Assembly: GCA_039090855.1 (NCBI GenBank)
Contig: CM077005.1
Coordinates: 75,016,607 to 75,080,606, forward strand
DNA length: 64,000 nucleotides
From: Macrothele yani
Lineage: Eukaryota; Arthropoda; Arachnida; Araneae; Macrothelidae
Direction: 5' to 3'
The notes beneath the pieces were generated by a model. It was not told where the DNA came from and made no database searches. It saw nothing but the letters and a program-made list of their open reading frames with translations. Below are positions 24,707 through 34,765 of the stretch, in pieces; the stretch's first letter is position 1, and every line of letters starts with the position of its first letter. The translations under genes were made by a program, and so were the position numbers.

Positions 24707-25600
24707 ATAAGTACACACTGATCCGCTAAAGTAGGTGTAGAACTGTCCTGAATCTTATTTATTACTCCCTAACGTTATATACGCAAATCGCAAACAGAAG
24801 ATTAAAGTAAATATTAATTAAAAAAAATAGGCAATGTTTGCAATACTACACTACTGTGGACTAATTCTGAATTTTCTATGGTAAAATATTACCTCAGAGG
24901 CGTTTGGAAGTCCTAATAAGTGCATAGGCATAACGAATGTGCAAACATTTCCACAAAGTCTTTAGTAGTAATACATACGAGAGCTTGTATATCCTAAAAG
25001 TGAAGTCAGTCCGTCTTACTGTCATAAATTGTTCAATTATACAAGTTGCGAATTTCAAGTTCATCGTAGCATCTAGGACATTAAACACTAAAAACCAGGT
25101 AATTAAAAACAAACTGTTAATATTGCGATATTTCAATACCTTAAATATAGATATCGGCCAGGTTTAGATTCAACAATGGACCAAACATCCCACCATTCCT
25201 GCAGACCACCATGCTCTTCTTACCGGACATGTTTCTCGCAAAAATACGTAGCGGTGAATTATGTTAAACATCTGCGTGTTCTTATGCACGGCTATTACAG
25301 TCCGGACAGTCAGTTATCTCGTCATTAATTACTGCAGGATCATCACGTGTGTAACCTTGACAATACACATAGGAAATTCCTGTACTCCGAGAGTGAAAAG
25401 AGAAAACTCGTACCTATAATGGTAATATACAATCACCACTCGAACTGCCATTCGCATGGCGATTTGTTATATATAAGGAGAGGTAAAATAACAATAGAAA
25501 TAAAAAATATATAACTACAAGACGGTTGGCGGAAAATGATAATATTTACAAGTATGCTATACAGCCGCAAGATGGCACTTCTACAACCTTAAATGACGAT
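24707..25600. other. Non-coding stretch
   Basis: Nothing recognised on either strand. Confidence 0.45.
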
Positions 25601-25639
25601 TGTCATCTGTGTTCAGAACGTTTGGATACACAGAAGGAG

Positions 25640-26530
25640 GATGCACTACCGTATGGTGCTGAAGAGGAGGAAAGGGGTCACTGACGTGGACTGGAATGTG
25701 CGTCGGACGGAGAGGTCGCGGAAGGCAAACCACTGGAAGAAGTGATGGTTGAAGGATCCAAGTGATCAGTTGAGGAACGCGAGCAGGATTAAAGACCACG
25801 TCGGAATCGCTCACAGGAAACAATGGTGTGATCCGGTGTAAGACAGTGAGTACAGTAGTGAGTCGTGAAGACCTTGAAACTGTATGTGCGTAAGCCAATT
25901 TCAACAACAGCCTCTGAAGGGCAATCAGCCAAGGCTTTCTCAGCGAGAAAGACGACCAATAACTGAGGGCGAGGTCCTGTAGCATGTTCAAATCGAGTTC
26001 CGCGTGGAGCGTCAGAAAGGCGACGAACCTAGCCAACAATTTTTCAAACATGAGGGACAAGGAGAGGAAGCGCAGCGTCACGCACTTTCTGTGGAACAGG
26101 ATAGAACGTGATGTTCACGGGGAGCATGGAAAGAGGCAAAGGGATGAGATTATTCGTTTCAATCGAAAGTATGTGGTCAAGAAAAAGTCAACATCCTCTT
26201 TGCGCTAGAACTTCACTGATATACCTCGAGGAGTACGAGAAATGCCGGCAATAGACGCTGACGAGACATGACTCGAGAGGGCCTCCAAGTAGCGTGGCAA
26301 AGCAGTACTCGGTAGGGCATGAAAGAGCACACTTCTATCCAGGAGATTATGGAACTCTCGTCCAATCTGCAAATTTTCGGCAATCGTTGCCTTCACCATG
26401 GGGTTGGATACCTGAATAACTGGAGACGAGTGCAAGAGACCATCAGGTTGAGAAGCTAACGTAGAAGCAGCGCTTCGCTGTACTGTAGAGGCAAATGACA
26501 TTCTCGCAATAGAGGTCTGTGCTAAGCCGG
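25640..26530 (-). pseudogene. ORF1/gag-like relic with one zinc knuckle
   Basis: Minus-strand frames beginning near 26537 (MPAGLAQTSIARMSF...) run into a second frame that carries CTHCLTPDHTIVSC at 25813-25854, a CX2CX4HX4C knuckle. Between them is a hydrophobic/basic stretch broken by stops near 26200 and 26045. The combination suggests an ORF1 or gag protein of a retroelement. No reverse transcriptase follows downstream on the minus strand, so the parent element cannot be named. Alternative: an unrelated zinc-knuckle gene; less likely given the stops. Confidence 0.45.
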
Positions 26531-26634
26531 CTGGCACAGAAGGAAGTGAGGGTTAGGATCAGAGTTAGAAGGCAAGGCAGCAGTGGCAGCTGTACCCAGA
26601 TAGTGCACCGAGGCAGAGGCAGAAGCAGAAACAG

Positions 26635-27171
26635 ATCAGATCAGATCATACGTGCCGCCCCACTGGCGCAGTGGTCTAAGCGATGGCTTCTGATCATTCG
26701 TCCGAAAGGGGTACGGGTTCGAATTCCGGTGAGGTATGGATGTTGTGTTTGTCTTACGGCACTGGTCTCTCCCTTCCCTGGAATCAGTGGACCTAAATTA
26801 GGAACGGGCGACCGCTTATAGCCGATTGATATGCTCACGGTGGACGTTAAACCTCAAATAAAAAATCATATGTAGATGACTTTAGGAAGGAAGTGTATGA
26901 CCCCAGGTCTTAAACAACTCTTAGAAATCAGGAGCTAAGAGATTTGGGCTAGAGTACTCGATAGGAAAGTGACACGGAAGCGAAGTAGAAACGGGGAGGA
27001 AGACGTCCTTATTTATTACAGGGGGACCATTACCCGAAGCCCGATGGCTTAACATTCCCATCCGACGCACGACGGATATTTAGTGGTTCGAGCGCTTGTT
27101 CCTGCTGGGATCAAACCTGAGGTCTTCTCCGTGGAAGTAACGAACGTTGACCACTAAGCCACCCGTGGCCC
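26635..27171 (-). mobile_element. SINE2 (second tRNA-derived SINE) with 15-bp TSD, split by SINE1
   Basis: Flanked by perfect CAGAAGCAGAAACAG at 26620-26634 and 27172-27186. On the minus strand it begins with a tRNA-like head containing GGTGGCTTAGTGGTCAACG (A box) and AGGTTTGATCCC (B box). The body follows and it ends in an ATCAG-rich repeat tail at 26635-26650. A SINE1 copy has inserted in that tail (26654-26864). Body is shared with copies at 32.2 kb and 54.5 kb. Confidence 0.85.
26654..26864 (+). mobile_element. SINE1 inserted in the tail of SINE2
   Basis: Plus-strand SINE1 with A box and B box, short A-tail, and flanks ATCATACGT (26645-26653) and ATCATATGT (26865-26873), a 9-bp duplication with one mismatch. 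Confidence 0.85.
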
Positions 27172-27509
27172 CAGAAGCAGAAACAGGAGGCTCAGCCAAG
27201 CCCAGTGAGGGCACCTGAGCAGGGTCACCCGAAAGCTGGGAGGTGCCGGAACAGACACTCTAAGGACGAGAGTACAACAGCATCCATGGACGTAGGAAGT
27301 GAGTCGTGACGTGCATCCGCCACGCCCAGAGATGATAAGCATAGACCGGAAGCCGCCATACTGGCAGCTTCCAAACGTAAACAAACGATCTAACGAAAAC
27401 AAAACGGAGAATTATGAAGAAAAACAAAAAAAACATCGCAAAAAAAGTAGCTCAAAACGTGCACAGGACCTACGGGGCACGCAACAGGGGAGTACGAGAC
27501 GAGGTAAAT

Positions 27510-27581
27510 TACATCATGAGGTATAAAATGCAGGAGCAACCAAACACAACGTCGAACAAGAACAAATAATGGGCTGGACAT
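27510..27581 (+). mobile_element. Old RTE fragment, left part (target of element A)
   Basis: acatcatgag...aataatgggctggacat matches, with divergence, the RTE segment gacatcatga...gcaatgggctggacat found in the other RTE copies. The matching continuation resumes at 34766 after the DNA transposon, so this old RTE copy was split by that insertion. Confidence 0.65.
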
Positions 27582-27887
27582 TAGGGTGGGCCGAAAAAAA
27601 TGAAATTTAGAAAATCGAAATGCAATAGTGCGGACAAGTTGTCTCTACACAACAGTAGTAAGACTGAAAAACCAAATTAAAGTCAGTTTGTATGATCCGG
27701 TGCCACAACGCACTTGAAATTTTATGCATGCCGCGGCATCGTCCGCTGGCTAGTGAAACGTTTCAGTGGTCTTGTGGCAACGGAAGAGATTAACCGATTT
27801 TAATTAGGTTTCGCACACTTGCTACCATTAGGCAAAGGCAACTTTTCCGCAATATTACGTAACGAAAATCTTAATTTCATGACATGT
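27582..27887 (+). repeat. Left TIR of element A, internally palindromic
   Basis: Pairs with 34455-34765 over its whole length. In addition the TIR folds on itself: a block around AATAGTGCGGACAAGTTG is repeated inverted as CAACTTTTCCGCAATATT, and CCGGTGCCACAA returns as TTGTGGCAACGG. Each TIR is therefore an imperfect palindrome of two roughly 90-120-bp arms. Confidence 0.85.
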
Positions 27888-27897
27888 ATTGCCTCTT

Positions 27898-28489
27898 GTG
27901 AGGGTCACATTGGTGAAGAAAGTGAGGGTCACATTGGTGAAGAAATTAATCGGCGTACAAAACTTGCCTGGAGAGCTTTTGGAAGAAACAGCATAATTTT
28001 CAAGAGCAATATGCCATTATGTCTTAAAAGAAAAGTGTTTGATCAATGCATCCTTCCAGTGCTTACGTATGGTGCAGAGACGTGGACCGTAGCTAAAAGA
28101 GATATACAAAGGCTGCAGACAACTCAAAGAAGCATGGAGAGGTGCATGCTTGGTGTAACCAGGAGAGATAAGAAGAGGAACACGTGGATCCGAAAAATGA
28201 CAAGAGTGGAAGACATCATGATCAGAGTTAAATCCCTGAAATGGCAATGGGCTGGACATACTGCCAGAAGAACAGATCATCGATGGACAGCCGAAATTTT
28301 AGATTGGATTCCAAGGAACAGGAAAATACCCAGAAGAAGACCACATGGAAGATGGGTGGATGAAATTCGAAAGTATGCGGGAGTGACATGGAGGAGACTG
28401 GCACAAGACAGACCGTTGTGGAGGAAACTTGGGGAGACCTTCGTCCAGCAGTGGATTGATAATGGTTGACAATGATGATGATGATGATG
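27898..28489 (+). mobile_element. RTE copy 1 in element A, 5'-truncated, 10-bp TSD
   Basis: Flanked by ATTGCCTCTT at 27888-27897 and 28490-28499. It contains only the C-terminal coding end, ending at TGA 28467-28469 and followed by the (ATG)n tail. A 24-bp tandem duplication (27898-27921 and 27922-27945) sits exactly at the 5' truncation point, probably created during insertion. The frame is open from 27900 to the stop and nearly matches the copy at position 1. Confidence 0.9.
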
Positions 28490-28504
28490 ATTGCCTCTTA
28501 TTGT

Positions 28505-30635
28505 TAAAATTTATTGTTAAAGCAAGTTATTTATTTTACTTGCTGGTGGAAAATCGTTGCAGCACTTTTAAAACTGTAAGGAAACCAAGATTATTTGACT
28601 GCAAATGTGGCAAAGAAAATGTCAAAGTCTGCGAAAGTTTCAACAAGAGCAAAAAGCCGTTGACCAATGTTTAGTGTTCCAGAAGAATTCAGCACTAATG
28701 TTCTATCAACACACAGAGGTGTTATGATGCACTACCTTTCAGTACAGAGGTCTATTAAAGATAATTTGGGATCAGTAATCGTTGAGGAAGTAGCAATAAG
28801 TTTCATTGAGTTATGGCAGAAAGCATACATTCCTACAGTAACTAAAACCAGAATCGTCCTGAAAATTCCAAATTACTACGCTAATTAACTTAAGCCATAA
28901 CAAAAAAGAAAGCTTACTGAAAGCTACGTAGCACAATTACAGAAGTTCAGGAATGAATCAAAGCTGATCTTCCTTATATCAGCATGCAAATGTGACTTCA
29001 GTTCTTGTAGCTGTGAAGAAACACGTCAAGTTCCAATAAATGAGCAGACTTTTCTAGCCGACCAAAGAAGTAACTATAACATGGTCATCGGGTCCGTGGA
29101 TATACCATTCACTAGAATGATTTACAAAAGAGCCAAAAGACAAAGGAAAAATTCTACACGGTTAACACACCCTGCTGCGTCAAAATTTGGGACATCATCA
29201 TCCACAAGTCCAGAGCCAATACGAAACATAGAGTCATATTTTCAGTTGTTGCCTGAACCTACTGAGGGTAGTAGTGATAGTAGTGAAACAATCAGTGTAG
29301 CCATTCTTACAAAGTCTATACAAGATCCAATACCGTCGACATCAAAATAACAAATGAGAATTCCTCTCCCATCCTTAGCTAGAATATCTGGCCATTTAGA
29401 ATATCTGACCATTTCAGAATATCAGACAGAGCTGCTGCCGCAGTTTCAAGTGCAGTTTAGAAAACTTTGTTATTGTTAATGTCAACGACACATCTAATGT
29501 AACTGATAACAATAAAGTAAGAGAACGGCTTAAACTCAGACGTGAATTTCAGGAGTGTTCTGTTGTTACTGAATTAACTGGTTTATATTTCGACCGTCGA
29601 AAGTATAAAACGTTAGCCCAAGTAATGAAGGGAGGCAGGTTTCATCGCATGAGAATTACAGAGGAGCATATTTCCCTAGTGAAAGAACCAGGGGTCAGAT
29701 TACATTGGACACACAACGCCTAGTTCAGGCTCAGCAAATTGTATTTTCTCAAGTGTAACTGCTTACTTAACCGTAAATGATGTAACCATTGAAACATCAG
29801 TTGTTGTTGGTTGTGATGGGACAGTAGTCAACTTTGGAACAAAAGGAGGTGTCATAAGGCTATCGGAAGAGCATCGTGCAAGAGCATTACAATAATTCCC
29901 ATTTCAACAGCATGCGAATGAGCTGCCCTTACGCCATTTACTAGAGCATATTGATAGAGGTAGTAAAGGACCTTCTACCTGCTCTGGTCCTATTGGGAAG
30001 GCCTTGGTAAACTGCAAGACCTTGCCTGTCATAGAATTCGAAAGAATTGAGGCAGAGATTCCCTCAGTTGATGAGATAGAACTAAACATAGACCAGAAAT
30101 ATTTACTAGAAATGTGTCAAGCCATTTCATCCGGTTAATGCCCGAAAGATCTTGCAAACGGGGATAATGGTAAAATGTCACATAGCCGACGGTTAACAAC
30201 AGCCAAGAGAATGCTACGGCTGTACATCGTAACAGAAAATCCACTCGCCAACCTAAGAATATTAACCGAGTTTTTGGTAAAGATATATTCAAGAGTGTGG
30301 GTCCTAATAAATACTCATCCCTCATGTACAGATACATGTATGGGAAATGGTGGAGCAATCAAGATACCTACTTCAACCATTGAAAGAAATCAAAGACACT
30401 GTGATCAAAAGAAAAGTTTTTTTTTAATTTTTTGCTCACTCCGAGAACCTCCTGTTGTGCATAATCAACAATGAGCGTAAGCATATTAGAGAACTCGGAA
30501 TTCGAAGAATCCTAAAATCCAGAAGAAACAAACCTTCAAAAATCCGAAGATCTGAAGTTCCAAGGAAAAATTTTAATGCCAAAGGCTGCACAGAATTGAT
30601 TCATTGCAATCAGATTCTCGTCACAGAACCATCTA
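28505..30635 (+). pseudogene. Element A transposase-like protein, N-terminal and central parts
   Basis: Frames in succession give one decayed protein. First: CKCGKENVKVCESF and STHRGVMMHYLS (28560-28740). Next: LWQKAYIPTVTKTRIV (28810-28860), a compact cysteine motif CKCDFSSCSC (28985-29014), then EQTFLADQR and MVIGSVD (29040-29105). Central block: GLYFDRRKYKTL and RITEEHISLVKEPG (29580-29695), VGCDGTVVNFGTKGGVIR (29806-29860) with a likely catalytic Asp at 29815-29817, and HANELPLRHL (29911-29940). Later: RRLTTAKRMLRLYI (30184-30230), LRILTEFLVKIY, and RRILKSRRNK (30495-30527). Stops and frame changes occur throughout. From memory it matches an uncharacterised multicopy arthropod protein family; I cannot name it. 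The last block is at 34083-34300. Confidence 0.75.
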
Positions 30636-31066
30636 CACTGGCGTGCAAAAATTGAGGACGAGACGGCTTTTCAAATGTAACGTCGTGCAGAAGTGCTCCA
30701 CGTCAACTCAAATCATAACATAAGATCCCCAAGATGTAAGAATATCGGACAAGTGAGCAAAACCGTCCAAACAAGGAATCCAAAGGATACAAAGGCCCTT
30801 TATTGAAAAGGTAGCTTCGAGCACAACTGGACAGAAGACAGAAACGTCCATGTGACAGGCGGCTGCCAAGAAAAATCCAGTCTTTATTAGGGGATATGAT
30901 CACCCCTGACTGCGTTGCAGCATTTACAACGTCTCTCTAAGCTGAAGACGAGAATGTCAAGGAGCTGTTGAGGTGCCGTGGCCCATTCCTCTTGTAGCGC
31001 CAATCGCAGCTGCGGAATCGTTGCTGGCGGCTGGTGACGTGCTGCCAAGCGTCTCCCGAGAAGGTC

Positions 31067-31864
31067 TCACGCGTGTTCGATTGGATGTAGGTCCGGGGAC
31101 CTTGTGGGCCAATACATGCGTTGAATATCTTCACTCTCCATCAGCTCTACGACAGCTACTGTACGATGAGGTGTAGCGTTGTTGTCCATGAAGACGAACT
31201 CAGGACCCACAGCACCTCTAAACAGACGCACGTCAGGAAGGAGAACCTCGGTACAATACCGGACACCAGTGACTGAACCTTCTTGGAAGATGTGGAGGAC
31301 AGTACGGCTACCAAGCATGTTACCATAGATGTGTATACGTCCAGAATCGCTCGTCAGACTAAATCGGCTCTCATCCGTAAAGAGAACTCGACTCCATTGC
31401 AGATGTGTCCAGTTCTTGTGTTACTGGCACCACAGAAACCGCCGTCTTCGATGAGCAGGCTTTAATGGCACACCCCGCACTGGTCGTCGTGCAAATAGAC
31501 CACCTTTGGGCAGCCTCCTGGCCACGGTAAAACGCGATAACGGACGTCCACTTGACTGTTGCATGTGCCTTGTGATTTCTCCCGCTGTCTGCCGTCTGTC
31601 TCTTCTCGCCTGTAGGACAATATACCGGTCGCCTGCAGCCGTTGTTGCTCGTGGACGACCACTGCTAAACTCTCGGACAGCTGTTCCTGTCGTTTGAAAT
31701 GCTCTCCAAGCTCGTGAAACAATGCTGTGAGCGATCCCGAACTCCTCGGCTACACTAGTCACACTTCGACCTTCTTCCAACTTCCCAATGACGCGACTTC
31801 GGGTAAAGTCATCTAGATATCGTCTACTGAATTGCCTGTTGGCCATATCACACGGTGGCAGCAA
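31067..31864 (-). pseudogene. Tc1-like transposase, second catalytic Asp lost
   Basis: The N-terminal frame (31864-31421) has the paired-type HTH: SRRYLDDFTRSRVIGKLEEG, SVTSVAEEFGIAHSIVSRAW and a GRPRATT linker. The middle region around 31330-31410 carries FTDESRF in another frame. The C-terminal frame (31318-31067) contains GVRYCTEVLLPDV, FVFMDNNATPHR and SPDLHPIEHA. In the sister copy the corresponding block is NDNAIPHR, so the catalytic Asp before Asn has become Asn here (D to N), while the third catalytic Glu (PIEH) is kept. Frameshifts near 31420 and 31070 also disable it. Confidence 0.85.
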
Positions 31865-31871
31865 CTCGATG

Positions 31872-32093
31872 GGCGCCCCGGTGGCGCAGTGGTCTAAGGC
31901 GCTGGCCTCTGATCATTCGTCCGTCTGGGGTCCGGGCTCGAATCTCGGTGAGGCATGGATGTTGTGTTTGTCTTACGGCACTGGCTCTGTCCCTTCCCTG
32001 GAACCAGTGACCCTAAATTAGGGACGGGCGACTTCTTATAGCCCATTGAGTTGCTCACGGTGGTCGTTAAACCTCCAATCAAAAAAAAAAAAA
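31872..32093 (+). mobile_element. SINE1 inserted in Tc1, 9-bp TSD
   Basis: Flanks AACTCGATG at 31863-31871 and 32094-32102. Near-consensus SINE1 with an A13-type tail. Position corresponds to the transposase leader of the Tc1 element, as shown by the uninterrupted copy at 44.5 kb. Confidence 0.95.
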
Positions 32094-32152
32094 AACTCGA
32101 TGCCGTTCAAACCGATGTACACCGTGCAATAGCTTTCACCGAATTGCTGAGC

Positions 32153-32477
32153 ATGATCATGATCATGATCATATCTAGAGGATTTTAGGAAGGGAGTGTC
32201 CGACCCCAGGTCTTAAACAACCCTTAGAAATAGGAAGCTAGGAGATTTGGGCTAGAGTGCCCGATAGGAAAGTGACACGGAAGCGAAGTAGAAAGGGGGA
32301 GGAAGACGCCCTTACTTATTACCGGTGGGCCAGTACCCGAGGTCCGACGGCTTAACGTGCCCATCCGACGCACGGCGGTTATTTAGTGGATCGAGCGTTC
32401 GTACCTGCCTGGGATCGAACTTGAGGTCCTTTCGGTGGCAGTGACGAACGTTGCCCACTAGGCGACCCGCGGCTCAA
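32153..32477 (-). mobile_element. SINE2 inserted in Tc1, 12-bp TSD, (GATCAT)n tail
   Basis: Flanks GAATTGCTGAGC at 32141-32152 and 32478-32489. The empty site is visible at 44480-44500 in the sister Tc1. On the minus strand the head contains GGGTCGCCTAGTGGGCAACG and AAGTTCGATCCC (Pol III A and B boxes). The 3' end is the short tandem repeat (GATCAT)n at 32153-32173. Confidence 0.9.
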
Positions 32478-32675
32478 GAATTGCTGAGCGTACACCGCCC
32501 GTGTGCTTTATACCCTTCTGACAGCTCCCCCCTACGTCATGCTGCATTAATGCGCATGCCCTACCGTACCGGACCCTAGTATATCTCCTGAGGGGTTTTT
32601 CAGTCCGTTCTGCCTGCTCGTTCCTCTGTTATGCTAATTTCTCCTCTTCGTCCTTAATTGTTGCACACCAGTGTA

Positions 32676-34082
32676 TCATCATCATCATCATCATTGTCAA
32701 CCATTATCAATCCACTGCTGGACGAAGGTCTCCCCAAGTTTCCTCCACAACGGTCTGTCTTGTGCCAGTCTCCTCCATGTCACCCCTGCATACTTTTGAA
32801 TTTCATCCACCCATCTCTCATGTGGTCTTCTTCTGGGTCTTTTCCTGTCCCTTGGAATCCAATCTAAAATTTCGGCTGTCCATCGATGATCTGTCCTTCT
32901 GGCAGTATTTCCAGCCCATTGCCATTTCAGGGATTTAACTCTGATCATGATGTCTTCCACTCTTGTCCTTTTTCGGATCCACGAGTTCCTCTTCTTATCT
33001 CTCCTGGTTACACCAAGTATGCACCTCTCCATGCTTCTTTGAGTTGTCTGCAGCCTTTGTATGTCTCTTTTAGGTAAGGTCCACGTCTCTGCACCATACG
33101 TAAGCACTGGAAGGATGCATTGATCAAACACTTTTCTTTTAAGACATAATGGCATATTGCTCTTGAAAATTATGCTGTTTCTTCCAAAAGCTCTCCAGGC
33201 AAGTTTTGTACGCCGATTAATTTCTTCATCAATGTGACCCTCACTTGATATCTGCTGTCCAAGATAAACGTACGTGTCTGTTATCTCCAGCTTTTCTCCA
33301 TCAATCGATAAATCTTCATTTCTTGTAAAAGCATTGAACATCACTTTTGTCTTCTGAAAGTTCATTTTTAATCCCACTTCTTTACTCTTGTCAGCAAGTT
33401 CCTGGATCATACTCTGCAGCTCTGATGGGCTAGTTGCAAAAATGACTACGTCATCAGCAAAACGAAGGTGGGTTAGATAATCTCCATTAATCTTTATCCC
33501 CTTGTTTTCCCAGCTCAGTGACTGAAAAACACCCTCCAATGTGGCATTAAAGAGCTTCGGAGATATGGTGTCACCTTGTCTCACTCCCTTTCCAATTTTT
33601 ATGTGTGTTGTATTTTCAAACAGCCGAATCTTTGCACTTGCATTTTCATAGATGTTATTAATAATATTAATGTATGCATCTTCAATACCGCAGGTTTTCA
33701 GAGCCATTGTAACTGCTGATGGTTTCACCGAATCAAAGGCTTTTTCATAATTGATAAAAGCCATGCACAATGGAAGTTCATATTCCCTCGCTCTTTCAAT
33801 TAGTTCTCTCAGCACGTGGATATGATCTATTGTGCTGTAGCCACTCCTGAATCCAGCTTGTTCTCTCGGTTGAGCCATGTCCAGTGTTACCTTCAAGCGG
33901 TGTGAAAGAACTTTAGTGAAGATTTTATAAACTACTGATAGGAGGCTGATAGGTCTGTAGTTTCCGAGATCCTCAATGTCACCTTTCTTATGTAGCAGGA
34001 TCATTGTAGCGGTGTTCCAATCCTCAGGAATCTTTCCTTCATTAAGGCATCCAGTGTATATAAAATGTAATATCAGATGAGG
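32676..34082 (-). mobile_element. RTE copy 2 in element A, 5'-truncated
   Basis: Begins on the plus-strand side with the (TCA)n tail (32676-32694) and extends to 34082. Short target duplication ATCTA at 30631-30635 and 34083-34087. Joining the flanks restores the element A reading frame (EPS then MVT), which fixes the boundary independently. The Tc1 element later separated the left flank from the tail. Confidence 0.85.
32697..34082 (-). CDS. RTE reverse transcriptase, C-terminal two thirds, frame open
   Basis: A single open frame runs from the truncation point to the TGA near 32697; the first Met is at 34004 but translation of the family continues upstream (GCLNEGKIPEDWNTAT). It contains KGDIEDLGNYRPISLL, AGFRSGYSTIDHIH, AFINYEKAFDSV (catalytic D), KGVRQGDTISPKLFN and LRFADDVVIFA with the FADD catalytic pair at 33450-33461. 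The C-terminal AETW, RRTDHRW and RPHERWVDEI blocks match the copies at 1 and 27.9 kb. No stop interrupts about 460 codons, so this is the youngest RTE in the window, but the endonuclease and RT N-terminus are missing, so it cannot be autonomous. Confidence 0.9.
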   Translation of the reverse strand, partial: PHLILHFIYTGCLNEGKIPEDWNTATMILLHKKGDIEDLGNYRPISLLSVVYKIFTKVLSHRLKVTLDMAQPREQAGFRSGYSTIDHIHVLRELIERAREYELPLCMAFINYEKAFDSVKPSAVTMALKTCGIEDAYINIINNIYENASAKIRLFENTTHIKIGKGVRQGDTISPKLFNATLEGVFQSLSWENKGIKINGDYLTHLRFADDVVIFATSPSELQSMIQELADKSKEVGLKMNFQKTKVMFNAFTRNEDLSIDGEKLEITDTYVYLGQQISSEGHIDEEINRRTKLAWRAFGRNSIIFKSNMPLCLKRKVFDQCILPVLTYGAETWTLPKRDIQRLQTTQRSMERCILGVTRRDKKRNSWIRKRTRVEDIMIRVKSLKWQWAGNTARRTDHRWTAEILDWIPRDRKRPRRRPHERWVDEIQKYAGVTWRRLAQDRPLWRKLGETFVQQWIDNG

Positions 34083-34300
34083 ATCTATGGTGACACATAA
34101 AAGGTGACGACGAACATCATCCTGCTGCAGTCATTTTTCAAAAATTTCCCTGTCACACACAGAGTGTGGAAAGGTATATGAAGATTGTCACTAAGGCTGC
34201 AGCTTCTGTTTGTGGTGACAAGAACAGAGACGGTTTCATCAGAACTCGCCTGAAAAATCTTGTGATATGCCAAAATTTGGACAAAAATCTGGTTACAAGA
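34083..34300 (+). pseudogene. Element A transposase, C-terminal block
   Basis: Continues the gene interrupted at 30635: HHPAAV...PVTH, then MKIVTKAAASVCGDKNRDGF and IRTRLKNL (34175-34260). The block is also present in copy B at about 39945-40030 as GNGYIRAKL. It is followed by about 150 bp of non-coding DNA and then the right TIR, as expected for the 3' end of the element. Confidence 0.7.
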
Positions 34301-34454
34301 CGTTTACATTGTTATTGTCAAACAATATTTTCGTTTACAATATTATGAACACTTTGTAGTACTTTACCAGCGTTATGCGATGATATGAAAATAGTTTCAG
34401 AACTGAAAATAAATGAAATATCTTGCGTTTTTAATTAATTTTGCCGTTTTTCGA

Positions 34455-34765
34455 ACATGAATGACACGAAATTATGATTTTCGTTACGTAATAGTGCGGA
34501 AAAGTTGCCTTTGCCCAATGGTAGCAAGTGTGCAAAACCTAATTAAAATCGGTTAATCTCTTCCGGTGCCACAAGACAACTGAAGCGTTTTACTAGCCGG
34601 AGGACGATGACGCGGCTTGTACGAAATTTCAAATGCGTTGCGTCACCGGAAGATATTAACTGATTTTAATTTGGTTTTGCATTCTTACTAATGTTGCGTA
34701 AAGACAAAATGTTTCGCACTATTACATTTCGATTTTCTAAATTTCATTTTTTTCGGCCCACCTTA
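34455..34765 (-). repeat. Right TIR of element A
   Basis: Reverse complement of 27582-27887 with scattered mismatches. Ends CGGCCCACCTTA followed by the 8-bp duplication CTGGACAT. Confidence 0.85.

Larger units (their letters stand above)
30636..32673 (-). mobile_element. Tc1-like element (minus) carrying SINE1 and SINE2
   Basis: TIRs CACTGGCGTGCAAAAATTG and (inverse) CAATTGTTGCACACCAGTG with flanking TA at 30634-30635 and 32674-32675. The same element occurs intact-length at 44300-45849. Subtracting the two SINEs leaves about 1.47 kb. The right end directly abuts the (TCA)n tail of RTE copy 2, because the Tc1 used the TA inside that RTE's target duplication. Confidence 0.9.
27582..34765 (+). 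mobile_element. Element A: TIR DNA transposon with 8-bp TSD, unnamed transposase family
   Basis: Ends read TAGGGTGGGCCG and (inverted) TAAGGTGGGCCG, with about 310 bp of terminal inverted repeat on each side. It is flanked by CTGGACAT at 27574-27581 and 34766-34773, which together rebuild a continuous RTE sequence. The internal transposase gene lies on the plus strand in two parts (28505-30635 and 34083-34300). Later insertions of two RTE copies and one Tc1 element separate the parts; without them the element would be about 3.1 kb. An 8-bp duplication and a TAGGG terminus recall hAT elements, but the protein does not look like a hAT transposase to me, so the superfamily is left open. Confidence 0.85.
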
